Source of the DNA: Paucibacter sp. DJ2R-2
GTDB taxonomy: Bacteria > Pseudomonadota > Gammaproteobacteria > Burkholderiales > Burkholderiaceae_C
DNA: 64,000 bases
Reading direction: 5' to 3'
Assembly (NCBI RefSeq): GCF_025717675.1
Contig: NZ_JAJIRT010000014.1
Span: 96,081-160,080, forward strand
This document shows, one piece after another, positions 28,928 through 37,741 of the stretch. Made by a program: the position numbers and the translations under genes. How positions within the stretch are numbered: position 1 is the stretch's first letter; every line of letters starts with the position of its first letter. The notes beneath the pieces were generated by a model. It searched no databases, was not told the DNA's origin, and saw only the letters and a program-made list of their open reading frames with translations.

Positions 28928-29962
28928 ATGAAAATCAAACACTTGCTTCTCGCGATGCTCGCCGCCTCTTGCGGCCTGGCTCAAGCCGGCAACAGCCTCA
29001 ACCTCGCCAACTACCAGGTCAAAGCCAGCTATGCACTGGACCTGCTCGGTGGCACGACAGCAGGCCAGATCTCCGGCTTGGAAGCGTCGGCTGTCAGCTA
29101 TGCCCGCGACCGCGGCACTCTGTTTTACGTAGGCGATGAAGGCAGCGGCGTGGTCGAGATCTCGCTGACCGGCCAGACCCTGGGCAAGATGGCCTTCAAC
29201 TGGAGCGGCACCGGCAGCACCAAGCACGACACCGAAGGCCTGGCCTATCTGGGTGACGGCGTGCTGGCCCTGAGCGAAGAGCGCCTGCAGGATGTTTACC
29301 GCTTCAGCTTTGTCGATGGCGGCAGCGCCCAGTTGAAGAACGCCTTTGTCTCGATTGCCAACAATGCGGTCGGCAACAACGGCATCGAAGGCCTGGCCTA
29401 CGACGCCCGCAATGGCGGCAGCTTCATCACCGTCAAGCAGCAGACACCGCAAAACCTGCTGATCGGCAGCCTGAGCTTCGCCGCGGCCACCGGCAACCCG
29501 CCGTCCACCTCGGGCGATGGCTCCACCCCGCCGGGCGGCGGTGTGGCCGCCATGAGCAGCCTGTTCGACCCGAGCAGCTTGGGCCTGAGTACGCTGTCGG
29601 ATGTGGCCAGCCTATCGGGCGTGGACAGCCTGACCGGCACGGCCGGCGCAGACAACCTGCTTTTGCTCAGCCTGGGCTCACGCAAGCTGGTCGAGGTCAA
29701 CCGCCAGGGTCAGGTCTTGAGCAGCTTCGATCTCAGCAATGTGCTGCCGAACAACGGCATCGAAGGTGTGACCATCGACGAGAATGGCACCATCTACCTG
29801 GTCGCCGAACAGGATCAGACTGGTTCGGCCCTTCCGGGCGTCAAGTCCCAGCTGATCGTGCTGACGGCCATGGCGCCTGTGCCGGAACCAAGCAGCTACG
29901 CCTTGATGGCCCTGGGCCTGGTGGGCCTGCTGGGCGCGGTCAAGCGTCGTCGCGACGCTTGA
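28928..29962 (+). CDS. SdiA-regulated-domain PEP-CTERM protein
   Basis: A 344-residue exported protein with a signal peptide (MKIKHLLLAMLAASCGLAQA) and a beta-propeller-like body of the SdiA-regulated (YjiK) family: LFYVGDEGSGVVEISLTG, DTEGLAYLGDGVLALSEE and NGIEGLAYDARNG recur. A Gly/Ser/Pro-rich loop interrupts it near residue 200. The C-terminus is VPEPSSYALMALGLVGLLG plus KRRR. Enzymatic activity is not evident. A perfect hairpin (29942-29960) is encoded in its last codons and could aid termination. Confidence 0.88.
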   Translation: MKIKHLLLAMLAASCGLAQAGNSLNLANYQVKASYALDLLGGTTAGQISGLEASAVSYARDRGTLFYVGDEGSGVVEISLTGQTLGKMAFNWSGTGSTKHDTEGLAYLGDGVLALSEERLQDVYRFSFVDGGSAQLKNAFVSIANNAVGNNGIEGLAYDARNGGSFITVKQQTPQNLLIGSLSFAAATGNPPSTSGDGSTPPGGGVAAMSSLFDPSSLGLSTLSDVASLSGVDSLTGTAGADNLLLLSLGSRKLVEVNRQGQVLSSFDLSNVLPNNGIEGVTIDENGTIYLVAEQDQTGSALPGVKSQLIVLTAMAPVPEPSSYALMALGLVGLLGAVKRRRDA

Positions 29963-30045
29963 TGCCTTGATGTGATGTGAATGGGGGGCTGCGGGAGCAG
30001 CGCCCCGGAATGTGCCGCCTTAGAGTTTGCGATTTTTTGTAGCGA

Positions 30046-30263
30046 GCGGCTGTCAGGCTAGGCTGAGCCCGGACGGATCCAGTCCTGAGGACTGGATCTG
30101 ACTGGCGAAGGACTCGGCCTCTGGCCGAGGCGGACGGAGCGCAGGAACCGGAACGTACTTTCTGTACGTGAGGATTCCGACAACGAAGTTGCGGCGAGAC
30201 TCATATTCGCAGAGCGAATGTGATGTCGGAGCCAACACCGGACCAACGACGGATGACAGTCGC
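30046..30263. repeat. Palindrome-rich structured element between convergent genes
   Basis: The 323-base gap 29963-30285 has a GCTGC/GCAGC hairpin at 29988-30001 and then this element. Its ends pair (GCGGCTGTCA 30046-30055 with TGACAGTCGC 30254-30263). Inside are four hairpins: GATCCAGTCC-TGA (30076-30098), CTCGGCC-TCT (30113-30129), ACGTAC-TTTCT (30153-30169) and ATTCGC-AGA centred on 30212. Short ORFs across it look spurious. It resembles a REP-like repeat or a structured RNA, but its family is not recognised. Confidence 0.6.
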
Positions 30264-30285
30264 GCAGTAAAAAAGGCGCGAACTC

Positions 30286-30480
30286 TTAAATGCGGTAGCC
30301 GATCCAGGCCAGGGCGGTGCTACCCGCGCCGATGAACAGGGCGGCGGCCACCCACAGCGATCTCAGCACCCGGCGCGGCCGGCGTTCCGACGCGCTCCAG
30401 ACGGGCAGGTCGGGCAGGTCTTCGGCAAAGGCCTCGCTGCGGTAGAGAAAACTGGGGGCGGTGGGACCGCTGGTGTTCAT
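30286..30480 (-). CDS. Small single-pass membrane protein, 64 aa
   Basis: Function not recognised. The protein has a polar N-terminal half with the segment LPDLPVWSASERRPRRVLRS and one hydrophobic helix near the C-terminus (about residues 42-62, LWVAAALFIGAGSTALAWIG). The Arg-rich stretch just before the helix predicts the N-terminus in the cytoplasm. ATG at 30480 is preceded by GGAG. A T-run on the minus strand about 10 bases after the stop may help termination. Confidence 0.55.
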   Translation of the reverse strand: MNTSGPTAPSFLYRSEAFAEDLPDLPVWSASERRPRRVLRSLWVAAALFIGAGSTALAWIGYRI

Positions 30481-30770
30481 GGCTGGCTCCTGGCTTCAGC
30501 GTCGCTGGGGTGTTGTGGACTCAAATATCGCCGCTTGTGGCCGGTCTGCCATTCCTCATGCGGGTTTGATTTGTTTCAAAACTTGTCAAACTGCACGCAT
30601 TGCCGGCACCCAGCGGCCAAGTCGGAGGCAAGACCTGCCCCCACAAGGTGCGCCAACTGCACCGTTGCAGGGCCAAGAAGGCAAATTTCGATACCGGGCG
30701 GCGCAGCTCACGCGTCCGCGACAATCGGGGCTGAGTCATCCCCTCGAAACAACAAAAAGGACCGAGCAAC

Positions 30771-31490
30771 ATGGGCGCACAGTGGAAAGCAAAGCACAAG
30801 GACCTGGCGTCCAATGCCAAAGGGCAGATCTTCGGCAAGCTGTCCAAGGAAATCCAGTTGGCCGCCAAGAGCGGTGCCGACGTTGACCTGAACCCGCGAC
30901 TGCGCATGGTGGTCGAGCAGGCTCGCAAGGCCTCGATGCCGCGCGAGACTCTGGAGCGTGCGATCAAGAAGGGCGCCGGCTTGCTCGGCGACGCGGTGCA
31001 CTACGAGCGCGTCACATACGAAGGCTTTGCCCCGCACCGCGTGCCGGTGATCGTCGAATGCCTGACCGACAACGTCAACCGCACCGTGTCTGAGATCCGC
31101 GTGCTGTTTCGCAAGGGCCAGCTCGGCGCGGCCGGTTCTGTGTCCTGGGACTTCAGCTATCTGGGACTGATCGAGGCGAACCCGGCCCAAGCAGGCGCTG
31201 ATGCCGAACTCGCCGCCATCGAGGCCGGCGCCCAGGACTTCGAGCTCGGCGAGGCGGATGAAGATGGCGAAGTGGCTCCCACGGTCTTCCTCAGCGATGC
31301 GGCCGATCTGGACCTGGTCTGCCGTGCCCTGCCGCAGCATGGCTTCAATGTCGTCTCGGCCAAGCTGGGTTATCGGCCCAAGAACACGGTCAGCCTGAGC
31401 GGTGCCGAGCTGGAAGAGGTCGAGGCTTTTCTGGCCGCCATTGATGCGCACGATGATGTGCAAGAGGTCTACGTCGGCCTGGCGGGTTGA
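30771..31490 (+). CDS. YebC/PmpR family DNA-binding regulator
   Basis: A 239-residue protein of the YebC family. It opens [19 protein letters not shown], close to the family's usual start, and carries VERARKASMP-like and [23 protein letters not shown] blocks that are highly conserved. Members act as transcription regulators or, as shown more recently for some, as translation factors relieving ribosome stalling. The A-rich leader contains AAAAAGGAC before the ATG. Not linked to ruvC here, so this is likely the YebC_I/PmpR-type second copy. Confidence 0.92.
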   Translation: MGAQWKAKHKDLASNAKGQIFGKLSKEIQLAAKSGADVDLNPRLRMVVEQARKASMPRETLERAIKKGAGLLGDAVHYERVTYEGFAPHRVPVIVECLTDNVNRTVSEIRVLFRKGQLGAAGSVSWDFSYLGLIEANPAQAGADAELAAIEAGAQDFELGEADEDGEVAPTVFLSDAADLDLVCRALPQHGFNVVSAKLGYRPKNTVSLSGAELEEVEAFLAAIDAHDDVQEVYVGLAG

Positions 31491-31512
31491 CGCCGCTTGA
31501 GGCTCCCGGCTC

Positions 31513-32244
31513 TCAGGCAAACCAGTCTTCGTCTGGGAGCTTGGCGAACACCCGCTTCAAACCTTCGCCCCAGCCGCGGCGCAGCTTGTTGAAGTAGGGG
31601 TCGTCGGCGGTGACGCGGTGCGGTGCGGCCGGCGCGAAGCTGTTGGCGCGGTAGAGCAGCATGTCGATGGGCAGGCCGACCGAGAGGTTGCTGCGTATGG
31701 TCGAGTCAAACGAGATCAGCGTGCACTTGGCCGCTTCCTTCAGCGAGGTGCCGGTGTTGATGACGCGGTCGATGATAGGCTTGCCGTACTTGGACTCACC
31801 GATCTGGAAGTAGGGCGTGTCTTCGCAGGCTTCGATGAAGTTGCCCTGGGCGTAGACATGGAAAAGCCGAGGCTCCTCGCCGCGGATCTGGCCGCCGACG
31901 ATGAAGTTGCCGCCGAAGTCCACGCCCTGGCCCAGGCTTTGCGAATTGGCGTCGCGGGCGACGATTTCCTTGACCGTGCGCCCCACCAGTTCGGCCACGT
32001 CGTACATGGACTTGCGGTTCAGCAGGTGCTCACCTTCATGCTCCAGGCGCTGCCGCAGCAAGCTGATCACGCTCTGCGTGGTGGCCAGGTTGCCGGCGCT
32101 CAGCAGCACGATCAGGCGCTCTTCCGGCGCTTCGAAGACATTCATCTTGCGGAAGGTGGCGATGTGGTCGACGCCCGCATTGGTGCGCGAGTCCGAGGCG
32201 AACAAGAGGCCGGCGTCGAGACGCATGGCAACGCAGTAGGTCAT
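31513..32244 (-). CDS. Anbu proteasome-like peptidase
   Basis: A 243-residue protein of the Anbu (ancestral beta subunit) family in the Ntn-hydrolase clan. It begins MTYCVAMRLDAGLLFASDSRTNAG, so removal of Met exposes Thr2 as the predicted nucleophile, with the Asp and Lys of SDSRTNAG and FRKMNVF completing the site. Anbu particles form open helical rings; their substrates are unknown. It is the last gene of a four-gene leftward set (ATP-grasp, alpha-E, transglutaminase, Anbu) that is the classical Anbu operon. Confidence 0.93.
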   Translation of the reverse strand: MTYCVAMRLDAGLLFASDSRTNAGVDHIATFRKMNVFEAPEERLIVLLSAGNLATTQSVISLLRQRLEHEGEHLLNRKSMYDVAELVGRTVKEIVARDANSQSLGQGVDFGGNFIVGGQIRGEEPRLFHVYAQGNFIEACEDTPYFQIGESKYGKPIIDRVINTGTSLKEAAKCTLISFDSTIRSNLSVGLPIDMLLYRANSFAPAAPHRVTADDPYFNKLRRGWGEGLKRVFAKLPDEDWFA

Positions 32245-32323
32245 GGGGCAGCCGGGGGAATGTTAGGTTCAGGAGCACGGGAGCGCTGCGATTATCTCCG
32301 CTGCTTTTGCGCCCCGCCGCCGC

Positions 32324-33148
32324 TCATTGCTGAGGCGCCGGCGCGACCGACACCTGCACATTGGCTCGCAAGGCCTCGCTGCCGCCACCCAAGCGCATGC
32401 CGCGTACCGGGCAGGCGTCCAGGTAGTCGGCACCGATGGCCAGCTGGACATAGCGGCCGCCGGCCAGGCATTGGTTGCTGACATCAAAGCCCAACCAGCC
32501 GCCGCCCTCGGCGGCGCTGCCTGGCAGGCGCACCTCGGCCCAGGCGTGGCTGGCCACATGTTCGGTGTCCGCCGCCAGATAGCCGCTGACATAACGCGTT
32601 GGCACGCCGAGCAGGCGGGCGCAGGTGGCGAAGACCTGGGCATGGTCCTGGCAGACGCCCAGGCGCGCGGCAAAGGCCTCGGCGGCCGGCGTGGCGGCGT
32701 CGGTCGAGCCGGGGGTGTAGGGCATGTGGACGGCCAAGGCCTGCAGCATGGCCATCAAGCCGTCGCGCGCGTCGGCCGCCACGGCGGCCGCGTGGGCCGC
32801 AGCAAAGTCACGCAAGGCGGCATCTGCCTGGGTCAGGGGCGAGTCGCGCAGGAACACCTCGGGCGGGAAGCGGCCGTCCTGTGGGTCGGGCGTCGGCGGG
32901 CTGTCGTCGGTCTCGACCACGCCGCGAGCGTAGAGGTGGATTTCGCTGTGCGGCCGGTCCAGGGCCAGCACATGCATGACATTGCCGTAGGCGTCCAGGC
33001 ATCGGCTGGCCGCGCCCGGCAGGCTCAGGTCCCAGCTGAGCACCTTCTGCCGCGCACCCTCGCTCGGCGTCAGACGCAGATACTGGGTGCTCCGCTGCAC
33101 GGGGTGCTGGTAGCGGTAGACCGTTTCGTGGTGGATGGCGAGGTGCAT
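32324..33148 (-). CDS. Transglutaminase-like cysteine peptidase of the Anbu operon
   Basis: A 274-residue cytoplasmic protein with an N-terminal bacterial transglutaminase-like domain (MHLAIHHETVYRYQHPVQ) and a papain-like core. The catalytic Cys is in GVCQDHAQVF, the His in ASHAWAEV and the Asp in GFDVSN. In Anbu operons it accompanies alpha-E and ATP-grasp proteins, suggesting ligation and cleavage of a peptide tag, though the pathway is unproven. The start at 33148 has no Shine-Dalgarno: the leader is made of heptanucleotide repeats beginning two bases upstream. Confidence 0.92.
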   Translation of the reverse strand: MHLAIHHETVYRYQHPVQRSTQYLRLTPSEGARQKVLSWDLSLPGAASRCLDAYGNVMHVLALDRPHSEIHLYARGVVETDDSPPTPDPQDGRFPPEVFLRDSPLTQADAALRDFAAAHAAAVAADARDGLMAMLQALAVHMPYTPGSTDAATPAAEAFAARLGVCQDHAQVFATCARLLGVPTRYVSGYLAADTEHVASHAWAEVRLPGSAAEGGGWLGFDVSNQCLAGGRYVQLAIGADYLDACPVRGMRLGGGSEALRANVQVSVAPAPQQ

Positions 33149-33150
33149 GG

Positions 33151-33293
33151 TGGTGAGTGGTGACTGGTGACTGGTGAGTCGTGAATCGTGAATCGTGAAT
33201 CGTGAATGGGTGGTGGTGAGTGGTTCGCTGAACATGCGTGACCTGGCAGTCAGCCGATCACGATTCACGACTCACCAGTCACGATTCACGATA
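33151..33293. repeat. Heptanucleotide repeat cluster with inverted arm
   Basis: Ten heptamers at 33151-33220 (TGGTGAG, TGGTGAC twice, TGGTGAG, TCGTGAA four times, TGGGTGG, TGGTGAG). Five more in the opposite sense at 33259-33293 (CACGATT, CACGACT, CACCAGT, CACGATT, CACGATA). Positions 33167-33190 and 33259-33282 are a perfect 24-bp inverted repeat. It fills the gap between the alpha-E and transglutaminase genes. Confidence 0.9.
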
Positions 33294-33303
33294 TCCCCTG
33301 GCA

Positions 33304-34272
33304 TCAGTTCGCCTCCAAATACGCCGCACGAATCGCATCGCTGAGCTCGGCCGACTCCTGCAGAAAGCCGGTCAGCCAGCGGTGCACGCCGGTGGCGAGG
33401 ATTTCGCCGACCTCACCATACTCCAGGCTCAGGGCCAGGCGGCCGGCCAGTTGCTTGACCTGGCGGCCGGCGTCCAGCGAGCCGCTGCGGGCCTCGATCT
33501 GCGGCAGGATGGCGCGGATCTCGTCGCAGCAGGCGCGCAGCGAGCGCGGCACATCGGGGCGCAGGATCAGCAGCTCGGTCACGCGCCGGCTGTCCAGCGC
33601 GTCGCGGTAGACGGCGTGGTAGGCCTCGAAGGCCGAGAGCGAGCGCAGCAGCGCGCTCCAGGCGTAGAAATCAGGCGCGCTTTCTTGCGGCACATCCACG
33701 GGCATCAGGCTGTCGACCGCCGGCTCGATCAGCTGCGACTTCACATCGAGCAGGCGGGCGGTGTTGTCGGCCCGTTCGATGAAGGTGCCCAGGCGGATGA
33801 AGCAGTAGGCATCGTTGCGCTGCAAGGTGCCGTAGGTGGCGCCGCGGAACAGGTGCGAGCGCTCCTTCACCCAGTCGAAGAAGCTGGAGACGCTGGCGAT
33901 GCCGCGCTTGGGGAACTCGCGTCCTTCCAGCCAGGTGCTGTTGATGGCCTCCCACATCTCGGCGGTGATCTGGCCGCGCACCGCATGGGCGTTCTCGCGC
34001 GCCGAGCGCAGGCAGCTGAGCACCGAGGCCGGGTTGTCCAGGTCCAGGGCCATGAAGTTGAACAGGCGCTCGGCCTCCAGCGGTTGCTGGCTGGCGGTGA
34101 AGGCTTCCAGCGTGCCGGTGACGGCCAGCGGTGCCGCCAACTCGGTCATGGCGCCACGCGACTGAGGCAGCAGGGACAGGGAATGGGTGACGTCCAGCAT
34201 GCGCACGAGGTTTTCGGCGCGCTCGACATAGCGGCTCATCCAGTAGAGCTGGGCGGCGGTTCTAGACAGCAT
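33304..34272 (-). CDS. Alpha-E domain protein (DUF403) of the Anbu operon
   Basis: A 322-residue all-helical protein. MLSRTAAQLYWMSRYVERAEN at the N-terminus and the repeated Glu/Arg helices are characteristic of the alpha-E (DUF403) family, found with circularly permuted ATP-grasp and transglutaminase proteins. Molecular function is unknown; it may be a helper of the amide-ligase. Separated from the ATP-grasp gene by 177 bases that contain a CGCAGAG repeat cluster, and from the transglutaminase gene by the heptamer cluster. Confidence 0.92.
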   Translation of the reverse strand: MLSRTAAQLYWMSRYVERAENLVRMLDVTHSLSLLPQSRGAMTELAAPLAVTGTLEAFTASQQPLEAERLFNFMALDLDNPASVLSCLRSARENAHAVRGQITAEMWEAINSTWLEGREFPKRGIASVSSFFDWVKERSHLFRGATYGTLQRNDAYCFIRLGTFIERADNTARLLDVKSQLIEPAVDSLMPVDVPQESAPDFYAWSALLRSLSAFEAYHAVYRDALDSRRVTELLILRPDVPRSLRACCDEIRAILPQIEARSGSLDAGRQVKQLAGRLALSLEYGEVGEILATGVHRWLTGFLQESAELSDAIRAAYLEAN

Positions 34273-34316
34273 GGTGGGCTTCTCGGTGAATCATGGCTGC
34301 AGCGAACAATTCGGGA

Positions 34317-34421
34317 CGCAGAGTGCGCAGAGCTGCGCAAAGAGCGCAGAGGTCGCTTCGCGCTCCTTGCACTTCCCCTGTGTTCTCAGCGACTCTCTGC
34401 GGCTCTCTGCGAGCTCTGCGG
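34317..34421. repeat. CGCAGAG / CTCTGCG inverted repeat cluster
   Basis: Several copies of CGCAGAG-like units at 34317-34352 face CTCTGCG-like units at 34391-34421, so the gap between the ATP-grasp and alpha-E genes can fold into a long hairpin. Similar CTCTGCG arrays occur in intergenic DNA of many bacteria. Confidence 0.75.
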
Positions 34422-34449
34422 TCAGGAATTTGGGCTGTGTCCTCATCGA

Positions 34450-35877
34450 TCAGGCCTCCAGGATCCAGGTGTCTTTGGTTCCGCCACCCTGGGACGAATT
34501 GACCACCAGGGAGCCTTGCTTCAAGGCCACGCGGGTCAGGCCGCCGGCCACCATATTGACCTCGCGGCCGGTCAGTACGAAGGGCCGCAGGTCGATGTGG
34601 CGCGGCGCGATGCCGGCCTCGACGAAGGTCGGGCAGCTGGACAGGCAGAGGGTGGGCTGGGCGATGTAGTTGGCCGGGTTGGACTTGACCCGTTCCTTGA
34701 ATTCGGCCACTTCGGCCGCCGTCGAGGCCGGGCCGACCAGCATGCCGTAGCCGCCGGCGCCATGCACTTCTTTCACCACCAGCTCGGCCATGTGGTTCAG
34801 CACATGGTCGAGATCGGCCGGCTTGCGGCATTGCCAGGTCGGCACGTTGTGCAGGATGGGCTCTTCGCCGAGGTAGAAGCGGATCATGTCCGGCACATAG
34901 GGGTAGATGGACTTGTCGTCCGCCACGCCGGTGCCGATGGCATTGGCCAGGATCAGGTGACCCTGCTTGTAGACGGACAAGAGGCCCGGAACGCCTAACA
35001 TCGAATCGGCACGGAAGGCGAGCGGGTCGAGGAAGGCATCGTCGATGCGGCGGTAGATCACGTCCACCCGCTTGGGGCCGACCGTGGTGCGCATGTAGAG
35101 AAACTCGTCCTTGACGAACAGGTCCTGGCCTTCAACCAGCTCCACACCCATCTGCTGGGCCAGGAATGCATGCTCGAAGTAGGCGCTGTTGAAGGGCCCC
35201 GGTGTCAGCACCACCACGGTCGGGTTCTCGGCCACCGAGGCATGGCGCAAGGTGTTGAGCAGCAGGGTGGGGTAGTGGGCCACCGGCGCCACCGGGTATT
35301 TGGCGAACAGCTCGGGGAAGAGCCGCATCATCATCTTGCGGTTTTCCAGCATATAGCTGACGCCGCTGGGCACGCGCAGGTTGTCTTCCAGCACGTAGTA
35401 GCCGCCGTCGGAGTGGCGGATCAGGTCGACGCCGGTGATGTGGGCATAGATGCCATGCGGCAGATCCAGGCCCTGCATGGCCGGCTGGTACTGGGCGTTG
35501 GCGAAGACCTGCTCGGCCGGCACCAGGCCGGCTTTGACGATCTCATGGTCGTGATAGATGTCCCAGAGGAAGCGGTTCAGTGCATTGACGCGCTGGCGCA
35601 GGCCGGCTTCCAGCATGCGCCACTCCTCCGCCGGCACGATGCGGGGCACGGTGTCGAAGGGGATCAGGCGCTCCGCGCCGGCCTCGTCACCGTAGACGGC
35701 GAAGGTGATGCCGACCTTGTGGAAGAGCAGGTCGGCCTCGGCCCGTTTCTTGGACAGGGCCTCGGGGGTCTGGGCATGCAACCAGTGCGCGAAGGACTGG
35801 TAATGCGGCCGCAGGGCGCCGCTGGGCAGCAGCATCTCGTCGTAATGGCCCGGGGCGGGCAGGGTGAGGGCGTGCAT
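34450..35877 (-). CDS. Circularly permuted type 2 ATP-grasp protein of the Anbu operon
   Basis: A 475-residue protein of the circularly permuted ATP-grasp type 2 family, predicted to be an ATP-dependent amide (peptide) ligase. Recognised blocks include HYQSFAHWLHAQTPEAL, YYVLEDNLRVPSGVSYMLEN, DVIYRRIDDAFLDPL, the ATP-binding VVKEVHGAGGYGMLVGP and the end motif SSQGGGTKDTWILEA. It is first in the Anbu operon. The ATG at 35877 has GGAGA upstream; a longer in-frame extension overlaps the divergent MscS gene and is unlikely. Confidence 0.93.
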   Translation of the reverse strand: MHALTLPAPGHYDEMLLPSGALRPHYQSFAHWLHAQTPEALSKKRAEADLLFHKVGITFAVYGDEAGAERLIPFDTVPRIVPAEEWRMLEAGLRQRVNALNRFLWDIYHDHEIVKAGLVPAEQVFANAQYQPAMQGLDLPHGIYAHITGVDLIRHSDGGYYVLEDNLRVPSGVSYMLENRKMMMRLFPELFAKYPVAPVAHYPTLLLNTLRHASVAENPTVVVLTPGPFNSAYFEHAFLAQQMGVELVEGQDLFVKDEFLYMRTTVGPKRVDVIYRRIDDAFLDPLAFRADSMLGVPGLLSVYKQGHLILANAIGTGVADDKSIYPYVPDMIRFYLGEEPILHNVPTWQCRKPADLDHVLNHMAELVVKEVHGAGGYGMLVGPASTAAEVAEFKERVKSNPANYIAQPTLCLSSCPTFVEAGIAPRHIDLRPFVLTGREVNMVAGGLTRVALKQGSLVVNSSQGGGTKDTWILEA

Positions 35878-36100
35878 GGTGTCTCCGTGGCCAGTGCTGG
35901 CGATGAATGCAAGGGCTGTGCCTGATCCGGCTTGCGGCGCTGCTGCGGCCTGCTCCGGCCCAGCATGAACCTGTTTGGTGCCGGGCGCCAGCGAGACCGG
36001 TTTTGGTGCATCTGCCTTGCGACAGATTGGTGCGCGGCTGGCGATATGCTTGCCGCGCCAGCCGCGGGCTGGCTGTCCATCAGTCGGGGAGCGTCGTCGC

Positions 36101-37741
36101 ATGCGCATGTCATTGAAGTCAGTTTTCGGCTCTGGGGCTCTGGTCCTTGTGCTGGCGATCTCGGCCGGACCTTCGAGTGCCCAGGCGCTGGCGGCGGACG
36201 CGGCGGCCTCGGCGGCGCCGACCCACGCACCGGTGCAGATCCTGAATCGCCGCATCGCCGAGTACCGTGCGCCGTTTTTGGGCGTCAGCCCTGCCGAGCG
36301 GGCGCGCCGCACCCATCTCTATATGAACGAGGTGCTGGCCCGTTCGGGGGCCGGCGTGGTGCTGGTGCGCAAGGAGGGCCAGGGTCAGGTCTTGATGCTG
36401 GACGGTGAGATGGCCTTGATCCTGACGCCCGAGGATGTCGACGTGGCCAGTGGCGCCACGCTCGACAGCACCGTGGCCCATGCCAAACGGCAGCTGGAGC
36501 TCTTGATTGCCGAGACGCGCGAAAGCCGTGACCAGTCGCGCCTCTGGCACGCTGCTCTGATCAGCTTGGCGGCCAGCCTGGTGTTTGCCGCCCTGGTGTG
36601 GGCGGTGCGGCGCGGCCAGCACGCGCTTGATGCCCGCCTGGCCGCCCAGATGGCGCAGCGCAGTGGTGCCTTGCACCTGGCTGGCACGCCGCTGCTGCAG
36701 CGGGACAAGCTCTTGAGCTTCAGCCACTGGCTGGTGATGGGCCTGAGCTGGAGTCTGATTGCCCTGCTCAGCTACCAGTGGCTGAGCCTGGTGCTGAGCC
36801 AGTTCCCCTACACACGCCCCTGGGGCGAGCAACTCAGCGCCTACCTTCTCCAGGTGCTGGTGAAGATCGGCGGCGGCATATTGCGCGCCTTGCCCGACCT
36901 CTTCATCGCCCTGATTATTTTTGGCATGGCGCGTGCGGCGACCGGCATGCTCAAGCCGGTGTTCGACCGCATCGAGACCGGTGAGGCCAGCCTGGGCTGG
37001 ATGGACCGCGACACGGTGCGGCCCTCGCGCCGCATCATCAACACCGGCATCTGGTTGTTTGCTCTGGTGATGGCCTATCCCTACTTGCCCGGCTCGGGCA
37101 GCGAGGCTTTCAAGGGCATGTCGGTGCTGCTGGGTCTGATGATTTCATTGGGCGCCTCCAGCATCGTCGGCCAGGGTGCCAGCGGTCTGATCCTGATGTT
37201 TTCGCGGACCATACGTGTTGGGGAATATGTGCGGGTGCAGGAGCATGAGGGCACCATCACCGAACTGGGCATGTTCACCACCCGCATCCGCACCGGCCTG
37301 GGGGAGGAGCTGACCCTGCCCAATTCCCTGGTCATGGGCTCGGTCACCAAGAACTATTCCCGTGCCGTTCATGGCAGCGGTTATGTGGTCGACACCACGG
37401 TGACGATCGGCTATGACACGCCCTGGCGCCAGGTCGAGGCCATGTTGCTGGAAGCGACGCGCCGCACACCGGGCGTGCTCGACATGCCGCCGGCGCGGGT
37501 GTTCCAGACCGCCTTGTCGGATTTCTACCCGGAGTACCGCCTGGTCTGCCAGGCCGTGCCCAGCCAGCCACGCCCGCGTGCCGAGGTGCTCAGCAATCTG
37601 CACGCCCACATCCAAGATGTGTTCAACGAGTACGGCGTGCAGATCATGTCGCCGCACTACCGCAGCGACCCGGCCAGCCCCAAGTTCGTGCCGCGCAGCG
37701 CCTGGTTCAGCGCGCCGGCTAAATCCGAGCCCAGGCCTTAG
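36101..37741 (+). CDS. MscS-family mechanosensitive ion channel
   Basis: A 546-residue inner-membrane channel. A signal peptide (about residues 7-27) precedes a periplasmic region. Membrane helices lie at about 145-168, 205-230, 255-285 and 310-350. The MscS pore helix and beta domain are clear: LLGLMISLGASSIVGQGASG, then RTIRVGEYVRVQEHEGTITELGM and TLPNSLVMGSVTKNYSR. The extra N-terminal part is typical of larger MscS relatives. ATG at 36101 has GGGGA ten bases before; 36107 is an alternative. The stop overlaps the convergent gene by four bases. Confidence 0.93.
   Translation: MRMSLKSVFGSGALVLVLAISAGPSSAQALAADAAASAAPTHAPVQILNRRIAEYRAPFLGVSPAERARRTHLYMNEVLARSGAGVVLVRKEGQGQVLMLDGEMALILTPEDVDVASGATLDSTVAHAKRQLELLIAETRESRDQSRLWHAALISLAASLVFAALVWAVRRGQHALDARLAAQMAQRSGALHLAGTPLLQRDKLLSFSHWLVMGLSWSLIALLSYQWLSLVLSQFPYTRPWGEQLSAYLLQVLVKIGGGILRALPDLFIALIIFGMARAATGMLKPVFDRIETGEASLGWMDRDTVRPSRRIINTGIWLFALVMAYPYLPGSGSEAFKGMSVLLGLMISLGASSIVGQGASGLILMFSRTIRVGEYVRVQEHEGTITELGMFTTRIRTGLGEELTLPNSLVMGSVTKNYSRAVHGSGYVVDTTVTIGYDTPWRQVEAMLLEATRRTPGVLDMPPARVFQTALSDFYPEYRLVCQAVPSQPRPRAEVLSNLHAHIQDVFNEYGVQIMSPHYRSDPASPKFVPRSAWFSAPAKSEPRP

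Noticed and set aside
30053..30246. Two overlapping 61-62 codon minus-strand frames in the palindromic element
   Set aside because: Their codons fall on the hairpin stems, and neither has a ribosome site; the structure explains the conservation better.
33151..33220. Heptamer array as a CRISPR or iteron origin
   Set aside because: No spacers, no replication initiator gene and no AT-rich region beside it.
34317..34421. CGCAGAG repeats as a CRISPR array
   Set aside because: Units are only seven bases, irregularly spaced, on both strands and without spacers of constant length.
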